Positions 1 to 6,476 of a DNA stretch of 26,472 nt are shown one piece after another. Numbering within the stretch: position 1 is the stretch's first letter; every line of letters starts with the position of its first letter. The translations under genes and the position numbers were made by a program. The DNA is taken from positions 1 to 26,472 of the forward strand of contig SKPY01000197.1 of the NCBI GenBank assembly GCA_007119305.1, written 5' to 3'. Origin of the DNA: Nitriliruptorales bacterium. Its GTDB lineage: Bacteria; Actinomycetota; Nitriliruptoria; Euzebyales; Egibacteraceae. Below the pieces are notes generated by a model, which worked only from the letters and a program-made list of their open reading frames with translations, searched no databases and had not been told where the DNA came from.

Positions 1-89
1 TCCGCCGCCACGGCGCTGCCGTGCGGGTCCAGGTCCGGCGGCGCTGGCCGCGCTGAACGCAGTGGCGCGTCCCGCCGGCGCTGGTGGGG
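1..89. other. Flank left of the first insertion sequence, no supported gene
   Basis: GC-rich sequence ending at the target duplication of the first insertion sequence. The +2 frame is open from base 2 through the left inverted repeat to a stop at 134-136 (it reads ...ALAALNAVARPAGAGGAKL...). This could be the 3' end of a gene truncated by the insertion, but 29 codons in GC-rich DNA is weak evidence and I recognise no family. Confidence 0.3.
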
Positions 90-94
90 CTAAG
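90..94. repeat. Left target-site duplication CTAAG
   Basis: CTAAG directly outside the left inverted repeat. The same five bases in the same orientation lie directly outside the right repeat at 1933-1937. The motif has the form CTNAG and is palindromic except at its centre. Confidence 0.7.
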
Positions 95-109
95 CTTGCG
101 ATTAAACCT
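95..109 (+). repeat. Left terminal inverted repeat of first insertion sequence
   Basis: CTTGCGATTAAACCT, perfectly complementary to 1918-1932. The last T is also the first base of the complemented transposase stop codon (109-111). Confidence 0.9.
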
Positions 110-1476
110 CAGGCTGCCTTCTTGATGGCGGGGTAGCGGGTTCGGGGGCCGGTACGGGAGCCTCGTGGACGTCCGGGGCCGGGCGTGTCGGATTTCGGTG
201 GTCTGGCCGGTGTGCCGATGGTTGCGGCAAGTCGACGAAACCCGCGCCGGACGCGGGCGGGGGTGAGCTTGGCGGGGTCGCAGGGTTGCTCCCAGGGCAG
301 GCGATGGTCGGCGATGAGGCCGCGGGCGAGCCGCAGCTGGGTGTAGGCGGCGGCGATGAGCCAGGTCCAGCGGTCGGCCTGGTCGGGGGTGGCGATGCGT
401 GGGGTGGTCCAGCCGAGGGTGTTCTTGGCGAACCGGTAGGTGTGTTCGATGTCGAAGCGGCGCAGGTAGGCGCGGAAGCAGACGTCGAGGTCGGGCGTGC
501 CGGGTCCGGACCACCACAGCCACAGCGTCTTCTTGGCCCGCGCGGTGGGTTTGGGCAGATGTTCGACCTCGACGCGGATGACGGTCCCGCGCACGATCGG
601 AGGTTGTGCGTGGTCGGCCCAACGGCCGCGGCGGGCGAGCCGGGGGTGCAGGCCGTCCCAGGCGGCCACGGTCACGCGCCCGTAGCGGGGATCGGTGGCG
701 ACGAGGGTGTCGTCGGGTTCGGGCCAGGTGGTCGGGTCGCCGCATTTGAAGCGGTGGCCGTGACGGCGCGGGCGGCCTAGGGTGCCGGGCTCGGGTGCGG
801 GCGGGTCGGTGTAGAACACGCGGTCGTCGCGGATGCGCACGAGGACCTGCACCGCATCGTCGGCGAGCGCGTGGGATAGCCCGATGGGGTCGTAGCCGGC
901 GTCGAACACGAACAGCGGCGCGGCCCCGTCGTCGCCGTCGTCGTCGAGCAGGGCGAGCAGGTCGCGGATCTGGGTGGCGGTGGCGGCGGTGACGTCGGCG
1001 TCGACGGGGATGCGGCGGGCGTCCACGGGTGCGGTCCACGAGTCGGGCGCCCAGTCGAGCTGGCTGACCCACTGGTAGGACCAGCCGGCCACGATCGGCT
1101 GGCCCGCCGAGTGCTTGGCGGCGTGGTAGTAAAAGCCGCGCTCGGGGGACGTCTCGGCGTCGCAGCGGTCCCAGGTGGAGGCGTCCACGGCGAACACGGC
1201 CGGCCAGCCGGCGGGCCGGTGCGCGACGAGCAGCGCGCGCAGCGCGTCGACGTCGATGCTGCCGCGCGCCAGCGCCTTGTACAGGCTGCCGTGGCTGCGC
1301 CGGAAGCACGGCTCGAGGCTCAGGTGCGGGGTCGAGGTCACCGGTCCGGACGTGCACAAGCACGCCTCGCACAGCTCGAACAGCGCGTCGGCCCAGCTGG
1401 TCAAGGTGGCGTAGAACGCCTGACGGAAGGACATGAGGGCCGCTGCCGCAGCAGTCGGTGGTGCCGGCATCGCCAT
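109..1476 (-). CDS. DDE transposase, NF041680-like family
   Basis: Predicted 455-aa transposase, expected to cut and rejoin the ends of its own element. The N-terminal segment (FRQAFYATLTSWADALFELC, then LSLEPCFRRSHGSLYKAL) resembles the actinobacterial transposase group that NCBI labels NF041680, as I recall it. Three acidic motifs fit an RNase H-like DDE core: FAVDASTWD, FVFDAGYD and FDIEHTYRF near the C-terminus. The Arg/Lys-rich tail fits DNA binding. I chose the ATG at 1476 (MAMPAPP). The frame stays open to 1737, but that extension would overlap the divergent DUF6788 gene and has shadow-type composition. A second ATG lies two codons downstream at 1470, and no clear ribosome-binding site decides between them. 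No frameshift or internal stop is visible. Assignment to a classical IS family (IS701/IS4-like) is uncertain. Confidence 0.85.
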   Translation of the reverse strand: MAMPAPPTAAAAALMSFRQAFYATLTSWADALFELCEACLCTSGPVTSTPHLSLEPCFRRSHGSLYKALARGSIDVDALRALLVAHRPAGWPAVFAVDASTWDRCDAETSPERGFYYHAAKHSAGQPIVAGWSYQWVSQLDWAPDSWTAPVDARRIPVDADVTAATATQIRDLLALLDDDGDDGAAPLFVFDAGYDPIGLSHALADDAVQVLVRIRDDRVFYTDPPAPEPGTLGRPRRHGHRFKCGDPTTWPEPDDTLVATDPRYGRVTVAAWDGLHPRLARRGRWADHAQPPIVRGTVIRVEVEHLPKPTARAKKTLWLWWSGPGTPDLDVCFRAYLRRFDIEHTYRFAKNTLGWTTPRIATPDQADRWTWLIAAAYTQLRLARGLIADHRLPWEQPCDPAKLTPARVRRGFRRLAATIGTPARPPKSDTPGPGRPRGSRTGPRTRYPAIKKAA

Positions 1477-1551
1477 GTCGGTCAGTATGATTACGGATCG
1501 AGTGGTAGTGTGGGACCCTCGACCGTGACCCATGGCAAGGTGGGATCCCAC
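1477..1551. promoter_or_regulatory. Shared divergent promoter region of the insertion sequence with operator-like palindrome
   Basis: The 75 bp between the two divergent start codons. It holds the 12-bp palindrome GTGGGATCCCAC at 1540-1551, touching the ATG at 1552, and a half-site copy GTGGGACCC at 1510-1518. An AT-rich patch (AGTATGATTAC, 1484-1494) is the best candidate for -10 elements on either strand. Placement against the start codon suggests autoregulation of the DUF6788 gene or of both genes. That is inference. Confidence 0.45.
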
Positions 1552-1911
1552 ATGGCCACAGCAAGCACCGCCGACCGGCTCGCCGGCTACCAACGCCGCT
1601 ACCGCGAGCTCGCCGCCCAGCTCGCCGACATCGGCCTCATCGCCGCAGGCAGCATCACCCGCCGCTACACGCGCTGTGGCCACCCCGGCTGCCGCTGCCA
1701 AGCCGACCCGCCGCAGCCTCACGGCCCCTACTGGCAATGGAGCGCCAAGGTCAACGGCAAGACCGTCAGCCGACGACTCACCGAACGCCAGGCGGCCCTC
1801 TACAAAGAGTGGATCGCCAACGACCGCGAACTACGCGCCATCATCGCCAAGATGCGCAAAGTCGCCGCCAAGGCCACCGAACTCCAGCTCAAGGAAGCCA
1901 CCGACGACTGA
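1552..1911 (+). CDS. DUF6788 family protein, insertion-sequence accessory gene
   Basis: A 119-aa protein matching the small DUF6788 family as I know it. That family has no established function and is often found next to transposases. The N-terminus (DRLAGYQRRYRELAAQLADI) is a predicted helix, followed by the metal-ribbon-like cluster RCGHPGCRC (C-x4-C-x-C, near residues 41-50). Next comes GPYWQWSAKVNGKTVSRRLT, a beta-rich aromatic segment, and the C-terminal 40 residues form a basic helix. The ATG at 1552 is preferred over upstream in-frame starts because it follows the palindrome and avoids the transposase coding region. The gene lies wholly inside the inverted repeats, so it moves with the element. 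Likely roles are regulator, target-site factor or transposase partner. None is proven. Confidence 0.8.
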   Translation: MATASTADRLAGYQRRYRELAAQLADIGLIAAGSITRRYTRCGHPGCRCQADPPQPHGPYWQWSAKVNGKTVSRRLTERQAALYKEWIANDRELRAIIAKMRKVAAKATELQLKEATDD

Positions 1912-1917
1912 CAGCCA

Positions 1918-1932
1918 AGGTTTAATCGCAAG
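1918..1932 (-). repeat. Right terminal inverted repeat of first insertion sequence
   Basis: AGGTTTAATCGCAAG, the exact reverse complement of 95-109, starting 6 bp after the DUF6788 stop codon. Confidence 0.9.
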
Positions 1933-1937
1933 CTAAG
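1933..1937. repeat. Right target-site duplication CTAAG
   Basis: Same five bases, same orientation, as 90-94. It lies four bases before the putative left target duplication of the second insertion sequence (1942). Confidence 0.7.
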
Positions 1938-1941
1938 GGCC

Positions 1942-1959
1942 CGCGCATAAATTACATGG
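1942..1959 (+). repeat. Left end repeat of ISAzo13-family element
   Basis: CGCGCATAAATTACATGG. It pairs with the complement of 3200-3217 with two mismatches. The outer CGCG may be target duplication rather than element. Confidence 0.7.
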
Positions 1960-3213
1960 ACGTTATTCGGGTTGCAGGGTGTAGTTCCAGTTGCCGTGGA
2001 AGTCGTGGCGGTGCAGCGGCAGCGCAGCCATCTGCTGGTCGCTGATCTTGACGCCCTTGGGGTAGGTGCCCTCATCGAGTTCGGCTTGCACGCTCAGGCC
2101 GGTGCGGGTGGTGGTGGCGGCGATCAGCTGGACGATGACTTCGTGGCTTTCCAGCGGCCGGCCGCGCCAGTTCATGGAGATGTGTGAGAAAAACAGCCGG
2201 TGCTCGATCTTGTTCCACTTGCTGGTGCCCGGCGGCAGGTGGCACACGGTGATCGTCAGGCCGGTGTCGGCGGCCATGGCGGCCAGCTCGACCTTCCACA
2301 GGCGGGTGCGCGAGCCGTTGGAGCCGCCACCGTCGGCGCAGATGAGCAGCCGCTCGGCCGCGGGGTAGGTGGGCTGGCCCATGGTCTGCCACCAGCGGCG
2401 CAGGCTAGCCACGGCGAACGTCGAGGTGTCGTGGTCGCGGCCCACGCTGACCCAGCCGGCGTCGGCGGCCACGTCATACACCCCGTAGGGGATCGCCTTG
2501 CCCTCAGGCCCGATGAAGTCGTGCACCTTGGCCGGGGCTGGTGCGCCCTTGGGCTGCCACTCCTGCCCGCCGTTCTTGTAGTCCCCGACCAGCTCCTTTT
2601 TCTTCGTGTCGACCGACACCACCGGCTGGCCGGCGGCCAGGTGCGCGTTGACCTGCCCGGCCAGGTAACAAAACTGCGCGTCGCGGTCAGGGTGCTGGCG
2701 GCCCTCGGTGGTCTTGGCCATCGCCTGCAGGCTGTAGCCCAGCTGCTTGAGCAGCTTGGCCACCGTGCGCGCCCCCGCCGCATGCCCCTGCGCCCGCAGC
2801 TCAGCAGCCAGCGTCCGGGTCGACTTCGCCGTCCACCGCAACGGCGACTGCGGATCCCCCAACGTCGCCGGTTCCACCAGCGCCTCCAACGCACCCAGCA
2901 GCGCCGGGTCGGCTGCCACCAGCGGCGGCCGACCCGCACCCGCCCGGCGCACCCGACCCGCCGGCGCCCCGGCCTGCGGATCCGCGAGCTCCTTGAGCGC
3001 CGCGCTCACCGTCGTGCGTGACACCCCCGCCGCGCGGGCCACCGTCGACACCCCACCGCGCCCCAGGGCCCGCGCCTCCACCCCCAACCACAAGCGCCGC
3101 TGCCGCTCATCCAGAAACGGAGCGATCGCCTCGTACTTGGCCGCGACCTCCTGCTCCACCGACGCCATACCGGCAGCGTAACCCAGTCATCTTCTTTGAC
3201 CAGGTAATTTGTG
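1946..3213. mobile_element. ISAzo13-family insertion sequence
   Basis: About 1268 bp with one minus-strand transposase. The ends are an imperfect inverted repeat: 1942-1959 and the complement of 3200-3217 match at 16 of 18 positions, with the core CA[T/C]AAATTAC[A/C]TGG. CGCG stands outside CA...TG on both sides (1942-1945 and 3214-3217). It can be read as a 4-bp target duplication, or, being palindromic, as part of the inverted repeat, so the exact outer boundary is uncertain by 4 bp. The transposase is intact. The element's left end is only a few bases from the right end of the first insertion sequence. Confidence 0.8.
1963..3168 (-). CDS. ISAzo13 family transposase
   Basis: A 401-aa DDE transposase of the ISAzo13 family. 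Residues 37-60 form a helix-turn-helix (GVSTVARAAGVSRTTVSAAL) expected to bind the ends. The catalytic region shows the family motifs in order: VVSVDTKKKELVGDYKNGG (first Asp), LLICADGGGSNGSRTRLWK (second Asp) and LPPGTSKWNKIEHRLFFSH (Glu). The segment IGPEGKAIPYGVYDVAADAGWVSVG between the first two is also typical. The ATG at 3168 gives MASVEQEVAAKYEAIAPFL, the usual type of N-terminus. The stop is TAA at 1963-1965, a few bases inside the left end. Length is normal for the family and no frameshift is seen, so it could be functional. Confidence 0.92.
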   Translation of the reverse strand: MASVEQEVAAKYEAIAPFLDERQRRLWLGVEARALGRGGVSTVARAAGVSRTTVSAALKELADPQAGAPAGRVRRAGAGRPPLVAADPALLGALEALVEPATLGDPQSPLRWTAKSTRTLAAELRAQGHAAGARTVAKLLKQLGYSLQAMAKTTEGRQHPDRDAQFCYLAGQVNAHLAAGQPVVSVDTKKKELVGDYKNGGQEWQPKGAPAPAKVHDFIGPEGKAIPYGVYDVAADAGWVSVGRDHDTSTFAVASLRRWWQTMGQPTYPAAERLLICADGGGSNGSRTRLWKVELAAMAADTGLTITVCHLPPGTSKWNKIEHRLFFSHISMNWRGRPLESHEVIVQLIAATTTRTGLSVQAELDEGTYPKGVKISDQQMAALPLHRHDFHGNWNYTLQPE

Positions 3214-3217
3214 CGCG
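3200..3217 (-). repeat. Right end repeat of ISAzo13-family element
   Basis: CCAGGTAATTTGTGCGCG, the complement of 1942-1959 with two mismatches, 32 bp upstream of the transposase start codon. Confidence 0.7.
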
Positions 3218-3325
3218 ACTCCGAACGGTCCCGCCGCAGCGCGCATCCTCCCTCCGGCGAGCCCGCACGGCAACAGGCAAGATCCCGGCGTTGGTCCCCG
3301 CCGGGCGGTGTGGTTGGCTGTGGCA

Positions 3326-3343
3326 CCGCGGCGCGCGCCGCGG
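3326..3343. repeat. 18-bp perfect palindrome upstream of alpha/beta hydrolase gene
   Basis: CCGCGGCGCGCGCCGCGG is self-complementary over all 18 bases and ends 21 bp before the hydrolase ATG. It could be a regulator site or a leader hairpin that limits read-through from the insertion sequence. Because it contains only G and C, chance in such GC-rich DNA is a real alternative. Confidence 0.4.
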
Positions 3344-3364
3344 CCTGGAACAGGGGGGCAGCGG

Positions 3365-4231
3365 ATGTGGACCGAGACGGTGATCGCGACCCGCAGGCTC
3401 GACGCACCAGCGCTGGTCGCCGGGCAAGGCAAGCCGCTGGTGTGCCTGCACGGCTTCCCCGACCATCCCCGCACGTTCGAACCGCTCGCCGCGGAGCTGG
3501 TCCCCCGCGGCTGGCGGGTCATCGCACCGTTCGGGCGGGGCTACCACGAACAGACCCGCACCGGCGAGGCCTACTACGATGCCGCGACCCTGGTGGCCGA
3601 CGCCGCCGCGCTGTGCGCGGCGATCTCACCGAACGGACCAGTTCCGGTCGTCGGCCACGACTGGGGCGCCACGGTCGTGTACGGGCTTGCGAGCGCGTTC
3701 CCCGAGCACCTCGCGGCAGGGGTGGCCATGGCGGTCCCGCCGCCCGAGTCGATGGCGACGATCCTGAGCGATCCGGCACAGCTCCAACGCAGCTTCTACA
3801 TCTGGTTCTTCCAGCTCGACGATCTGCCCGAGCTCGTGCTCGGCAGCGGTCCCGAGCTCATCGACTTCCTGTGGCGGACGTGGTCACCAGGGCTCACAGC
3901 GGTCCCCCACCGTGACGCCGTCCACCAGGTGTTCGCCGACCCTGACACTGTCACCGCCGCCCTCGGCTACTACCGGGCGCTGTTCGACGAGCGCTACCGC
4001 GACCCGGAGCTGGACGACCTGCGAGCGCACATGTCACGGGGACCCGCGCCGCCCGTGCTGCTGCTCGGAGGCGCCGACGACGGCTGCCTCGACGCCAGGT
4101 TCATCGCACAAGCTGCAGACGCGCTGCCGGACTGGTGCCGCACGGAGGTGCTCGACGGCTGCGGCCACTTCCTGCATCTCGAGCGGCCGGCTGCGGTGGC
4201 GGCCCGCATCGATGACTGGCTGCGGCGCTGA
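3365..4231 (+). CDS. Alpha/beta hydrolase, epoxide hydrolase/haloalkane dehalogenase-like
   Basis: A 288-aa cytoplasmic alpha/beta-fold hydrolase. The oxyanion-hole motif HGFPD is at residues 29-33. The nucleophile elbow is GHDWG (97-101), with Asp99 as nucleophile, as in epoxide hydrolases and dehalogenases rather than the Ser of esterases. A likely acid is Asp238 or Asp239 in LLLGGADDGCLD, and the catalytic His is His268 in GCGHFLHLERP. RGYHEQT at 59-64 sits where epoxide hydrolases carry DxRGYGxS. I chose the ATG at 3365 because a G-rich Shine-Dalgarno-like stretch (AGGGGGGC) lies just upstream and the homology-like region begins there. The same frame is open to 3209, but that part would run out of the insertion-sequence end. 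The substrate cannot be told from sequence. The gene converges with the WYL gene, with 13 bp between the stops. Confidence 0.85.
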   Translation: MWTETVIATRRLDAPALVAGQGKPLVCLHGFPDHPRTFEPLAAELVPRGWRVIAPFGRGYHEQTRTGEAYYDAATLVADAAALCAAISPNGPVPVVGHDWGATVVYGLASAFPEHLAAGVAMAVPPPESMATILSDPAQLQRSFYIWFFQLDDLPELVLGSGPELIDFLWRTWSPGLTAVPHRDAVHQVFADPDTVTAALGYYRALFDERYRDPELDDLRAHMSRGPAPPVLLLGGADDGCLDARFIAQAADALPDWCRTEVLDGCGHFLHLERPAAVAARIDDWLRR

Positions 4232-4232
4232 C

Positions 4233-4263
4233 GCGGCCCGGGGGTCACCTCCCGGCGGGCCGC
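4233..4263. terminator. GC-rich hairpin between convergent genes, possible bidirectional terminator
   Basis: GCGGCCC at 4233-4239 pairs perfectly with GGGCCGC at 4257-4263, and inner bases (CGGG/CCCG) can extend the stem. It spans the gap between the hydrolase stop (4229-4231) and the WYL-protein stop (4245-4247). There is no T-tract, so it is at best a weak or actinobacterial-type terminator. Confidence 0.4.
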
Positions 4264-5141
4264 TGCGCGATCGGGCTGGCCAGCAGCGTCGCCCGACCGA
4301 CCCGGTCCACCGCGAAGGTGCGTTCGCCTTCACGAAGGTGGCAGTAGCCGCGCAGCAAATCGTCACGGAACTCCCACGGGTCGACGGTGCGCTCCGTCGC
4401 CGCACCGCCGCGCGACGACGCGAAGTACTGCAGGCGCAGCTGCCGCTGCTCCGCCGCCGCACGTTCGAACAGCGCCCGCACCGCGCGTGGCCCGACTGCC
4501 ACCTCGGGGGTTCCCGGCAGCGCGGGGCGGTCGGGCTCTACGCGCACGGCCTCGTCGGCGTCGAGGCGGACGCCTGCGGCACGGAGCGCGGCTTCGACCG
4601 CCTTCGGGGCCTTCTCGGACACGGCGACGGTCGCGGCGACGGCGCGCAGCCCTGCCCCTGCGACGGCCAGGGTCCGCTCGAGCCCGGCGGCGTCGGGTGC
4701 GACCACCACCGTGCGGGCAGGCTCCACGCGCACCGTGCCGACCACCTCGGGGGGTGCGGGAGCCCCGACGTCCAGGGTCAGCGCACGGAAGCCCCCACGG
4801 GCTTCAGCGGTCGCGTGCACCAGTCCATCGGATCCGACGAGCACCAGCGCGCGTCGCTGCAGCCAGTCCAGCGGCGGGGGGAGCGCGCCCTTGCCCCACC
4901 ACCCACGTCCGAGCAGGTCCTCGACGCTGGCCGGGCCGTTGTGGGCGAGGCGCGTGAACGCGGTGCGGGCGCCCTCGGGCGCACGGTCGAGGATGGCCTT
5001 CACGGCACCCGGAGCAGCGAACTCCTCTGCGAGCTCACGCAGCGCCGCGGCGCGCTGGCTGGGCGGGTCCGCAGTCCCGAGCAGGCGCAGCGCCTCCCGC
5101 ACGGCGTCCGGCTCGAGGTCGCTCAGGCCGGGCCCGGGCAC
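4245..5141 (-). CDS. WYL-domain protein with helicase-associated-like N-terminus
   Basis: A 298-aa protein, probably a transcriptional regulator or DNA-linked sensor. The C-terminal 60 residues (LRLQYFASSRGGAATERTVDP, then LLRGYCHLREGERTFAVDRV) fit a WYL domain. The W-Y-L triad is not literal, since GYC occupies that place. The first ~110 residues (AILDRAPEGARTAFTRLA, DWLQRRALVLVGSDGLVHAT) resemble the winged-helix part of actinobacterial 'helicase-associated domain' proteins, but there is no ATPase domain. The GTG at 5141 is the chosen start: it lies 2 bp after the ftsY stop, and the upstream open frame is only the shadow of ftsY. Tight spacing implies co-transcription or translational coupling with ftsY. 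Function and ligand are unknown. Confidence 0.75.
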   Translation of the reverse strand: MPGPGLSDLEPDAVREALRLLGTADPPSQRAAALRELAEEFAAPGAVKAILDRAPEGARTAFTRLAHNGPASVEDLLGRGWWGKGALPPPLDWLQRRALVLVGSDGLVHATAEARGGFRALTLDVGAPAPPEVVGTVRVEPARTVVVAPDAAGLERTLAVAGAGLRAVAATVAVSEKAPKAVEAALRAAGVRLDADEAVRVEPDRPALPGTPEVAVGPRAVRALFERAAAEQRQLRLQYFASSRGGAATERTVDPWEFRDDLLRGYCHLREGERTFAVDRVGRATLLASPIAQRPAGR

Positions 5142-5143
5142 GG

Positions 5144-6340
5144 CTACGCTCCGCCCTCGTCGACGTCGACGTCCTGGGCGACCTCGGCGAACAGCGCCTC
5201 GACGAAGGCGTCGGGGTCGAAGTCCGCGAGGTCGTCGATGCTCTCGCCCAACCCGACGACCTTGACCGGGATGCCCAGCTGGCGCTGGATCGCGATGACG
5301 ATCCCGCCCCGGGCCGTACCGTCGAGCTTCGTCAGGAGCACCCCGGAGACGTCGACGGCCTCCATGAACGCCCGGGCCTGCGCCAGCCCGTTCTGCCCGG
5401 TCGTGGCGTCGAGGACGAGCAGCACCTCGTCGCACGGCCCGGCCTCGCGTTCGAGCACGCGCTTCACCTTGCTGAGCTCGTCCATCAGCGCCTTCTTGTT
5501 CTGCAGGCGCCCTGCGGTGTCGACGAGCAGCAGGTCCGCGCCCGCCGCCCGCGCGGACTGGTAGCCGTCGAAGGCGACGGCTGCGGGGTCGGCGCCCTGA
5601 GCATGGCGGACGGTCCGTGCGCCAGCACGCTCGCCCCACGTCTCGAGCTGCTCGATGGCCGCGGCGCGGAAGGTGTCTGCCGCGGCGAGCACCACCGCCT
5701 CGCCGGCGCTCGTGTGCCGGGCGGCGAGCTTGCCGATCGAGGTCGTCTTGCCGGTGCCGTTCACGCCGGTGACGAGCCAGACGGTGGTGCCGTCCTCACG
5801 TCGGGCCAGCCTGCGGTCGGCGACCGACAGCTCGAGGCGCAGCACCTCCTTCAGCAGCGCGAGCGCCTCCTCCCCGGTGCGGATGCCCTCCTCCCGCACG
5901 CGCTCGCGCAACCCCGACACGAGCTCGAGGCTCGCCTCGACTCCGACGTCGGCAGCGATGAGCGCCTCCTCGATCTCGTCCCAGGCCTCGTCGGTGATGC
6001 CGCGGCTGAAGATGTCGGCGATCGTCGCGCCGAGGTTGTTGCGGGCGCGTCCAAGGCGGCGGCGGAAGCGCTCCCGGGTCGTCAGCGGCTCCGCGGGCGG
6101 AGCAGGCGGTGCCGCGGGCGGGGCCTCGGCCTCGGGCCGTTCGAGGACGTCGACTGCGGTGGTGCGCTCGTCGGTCTCGCCCTCGGGCTCAGGCTCGACC
6201 TCGGGCACCGCCCGGTCGTCCAGGTGGTCGACGACCCCCCGGTCGGGCGGCGCCTGGCGCCTGCGGACGGCGACGACGCCGCCGGCGATGACGACGACGA
6301 GGACGAGCGCGATGACGACGGCCAGCAGAAGCGGTTCCAT
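5144..6340 (-). CDS. ftsY: Signal recognition particle receptor FtsY
   Basis: A 398-aa SRP receptor GTPase that docks SRP-ribosome complexes at the membrane. Residues 3-26 form one hydrophobic segment (LLLAVVIALVLVVVIAGGVV), followed by an acidic, Pro-rich A region (40-85). This is the actinobacterial arrangement, with a membrane anchor in place of a purely amphipathic A domain. The N domain (~90-180) and G domain follow: P-loop GVNGTGKT (192-199), DTFRAAAIEQL (from 222), DTAGR (274-278), TKLD (337-340), and the closing GLGESIDDLADFDPDAFVEALF. The ATG at 6340 is chosen because it begins exactly at the membrane segment; the upstream open frame is not protein-like. It follows smc by 136 bp on the same strand and the WYL gene begins 2 bp after it, suggesting an smc-ftsY-WYL transcription unit. 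Confidence 0.97.
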   Translation of the reverse strand: MEPLLLAVVIALVLVVVIAGGVVAVRRRQAPPDRGVVDHLDDRAVPEVEPEPEGETDERTTAVDVLERPEAEAPPAAPPAPPAEPLTTRERFRRRLGRARNNLGATIADIFSRGITDEAWDEIEEALIAADVGVEASLELVSGLRERVREEGIRTGEEALALLKEVLRLELSVADRRLARREDGTTVWLVTGVNGTGKTTSIGKLAARHTSAGEAVVLAAADTFRAAAIEQLETWGERAGARTVRHAQGADPAAVAFDGYQSARAAGADLLLVDTAGRLQNKKALMDELSKVKRVLEREAGPCDEVLLVLDATTGQNGLAQARAFMEAVDVSGVLLTKLDGTARGGIVIAIQRQLGIPVKVVGLGESIDDLADFDPDAFVEALFAEVAQDVDVDEGGA

Positions 6341-6476
6341 GGAGTGCAAGCCTACCGGCGGCTCCGCACGGAGCGCGCGCGACCAGCCACACGGCACGGA
6401 GAGGGGCGCGTGGACCGCAGCGCCGCCCCTGGTCAGATGCGGTGGGCACCTCGGGTCAGCGGGGCCGGGCACGCCC

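Larger units (their letters stand above)
95..1932. mobile_element. Insertion sequence with divergent transposase and DUF6788 genes
   Basis: A 1838-bp element bounded by perfect 15-bp inverted repeats (CTTGCGATTAAACCT, 95-109 and its complement at 1918-1932). It is flanked by the direct repeat CTAAG at 90-94 and 1933-1937, which I read as a 5-bp target duplication. It carries a minus-strand DDE transposase and a plus-strand DUF6788 gene transcribed outward from a shared central promoter region. The transposase stop codon begins on the last base of the left repeat, and the DUF6788 stop lies 6 bp inside the right repeat, so nearly all of the element is coding. Both genes look intact, so the element may be active. 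The alternative boundary, a 20-bp repeat with one mismatch (90-109/1918-1937), arises because CTNAG is itself palindromic. Confidence 0.85.

Noticed and set aside
2..136. Open frame at the left window edge as a truncated gene
   Set aside because: It is short, unrecognisable and continues through the inverted repeat. Kept only as a comment on the flank.
1477..1737. Extended N-terminus for the first transposase
   Set aside because: The extra 87 codons overlap the DUF6788 gene on the other strand, are Gly/Ala-biased and match nothing. The family-like sequence begins after the ATG at 1476.
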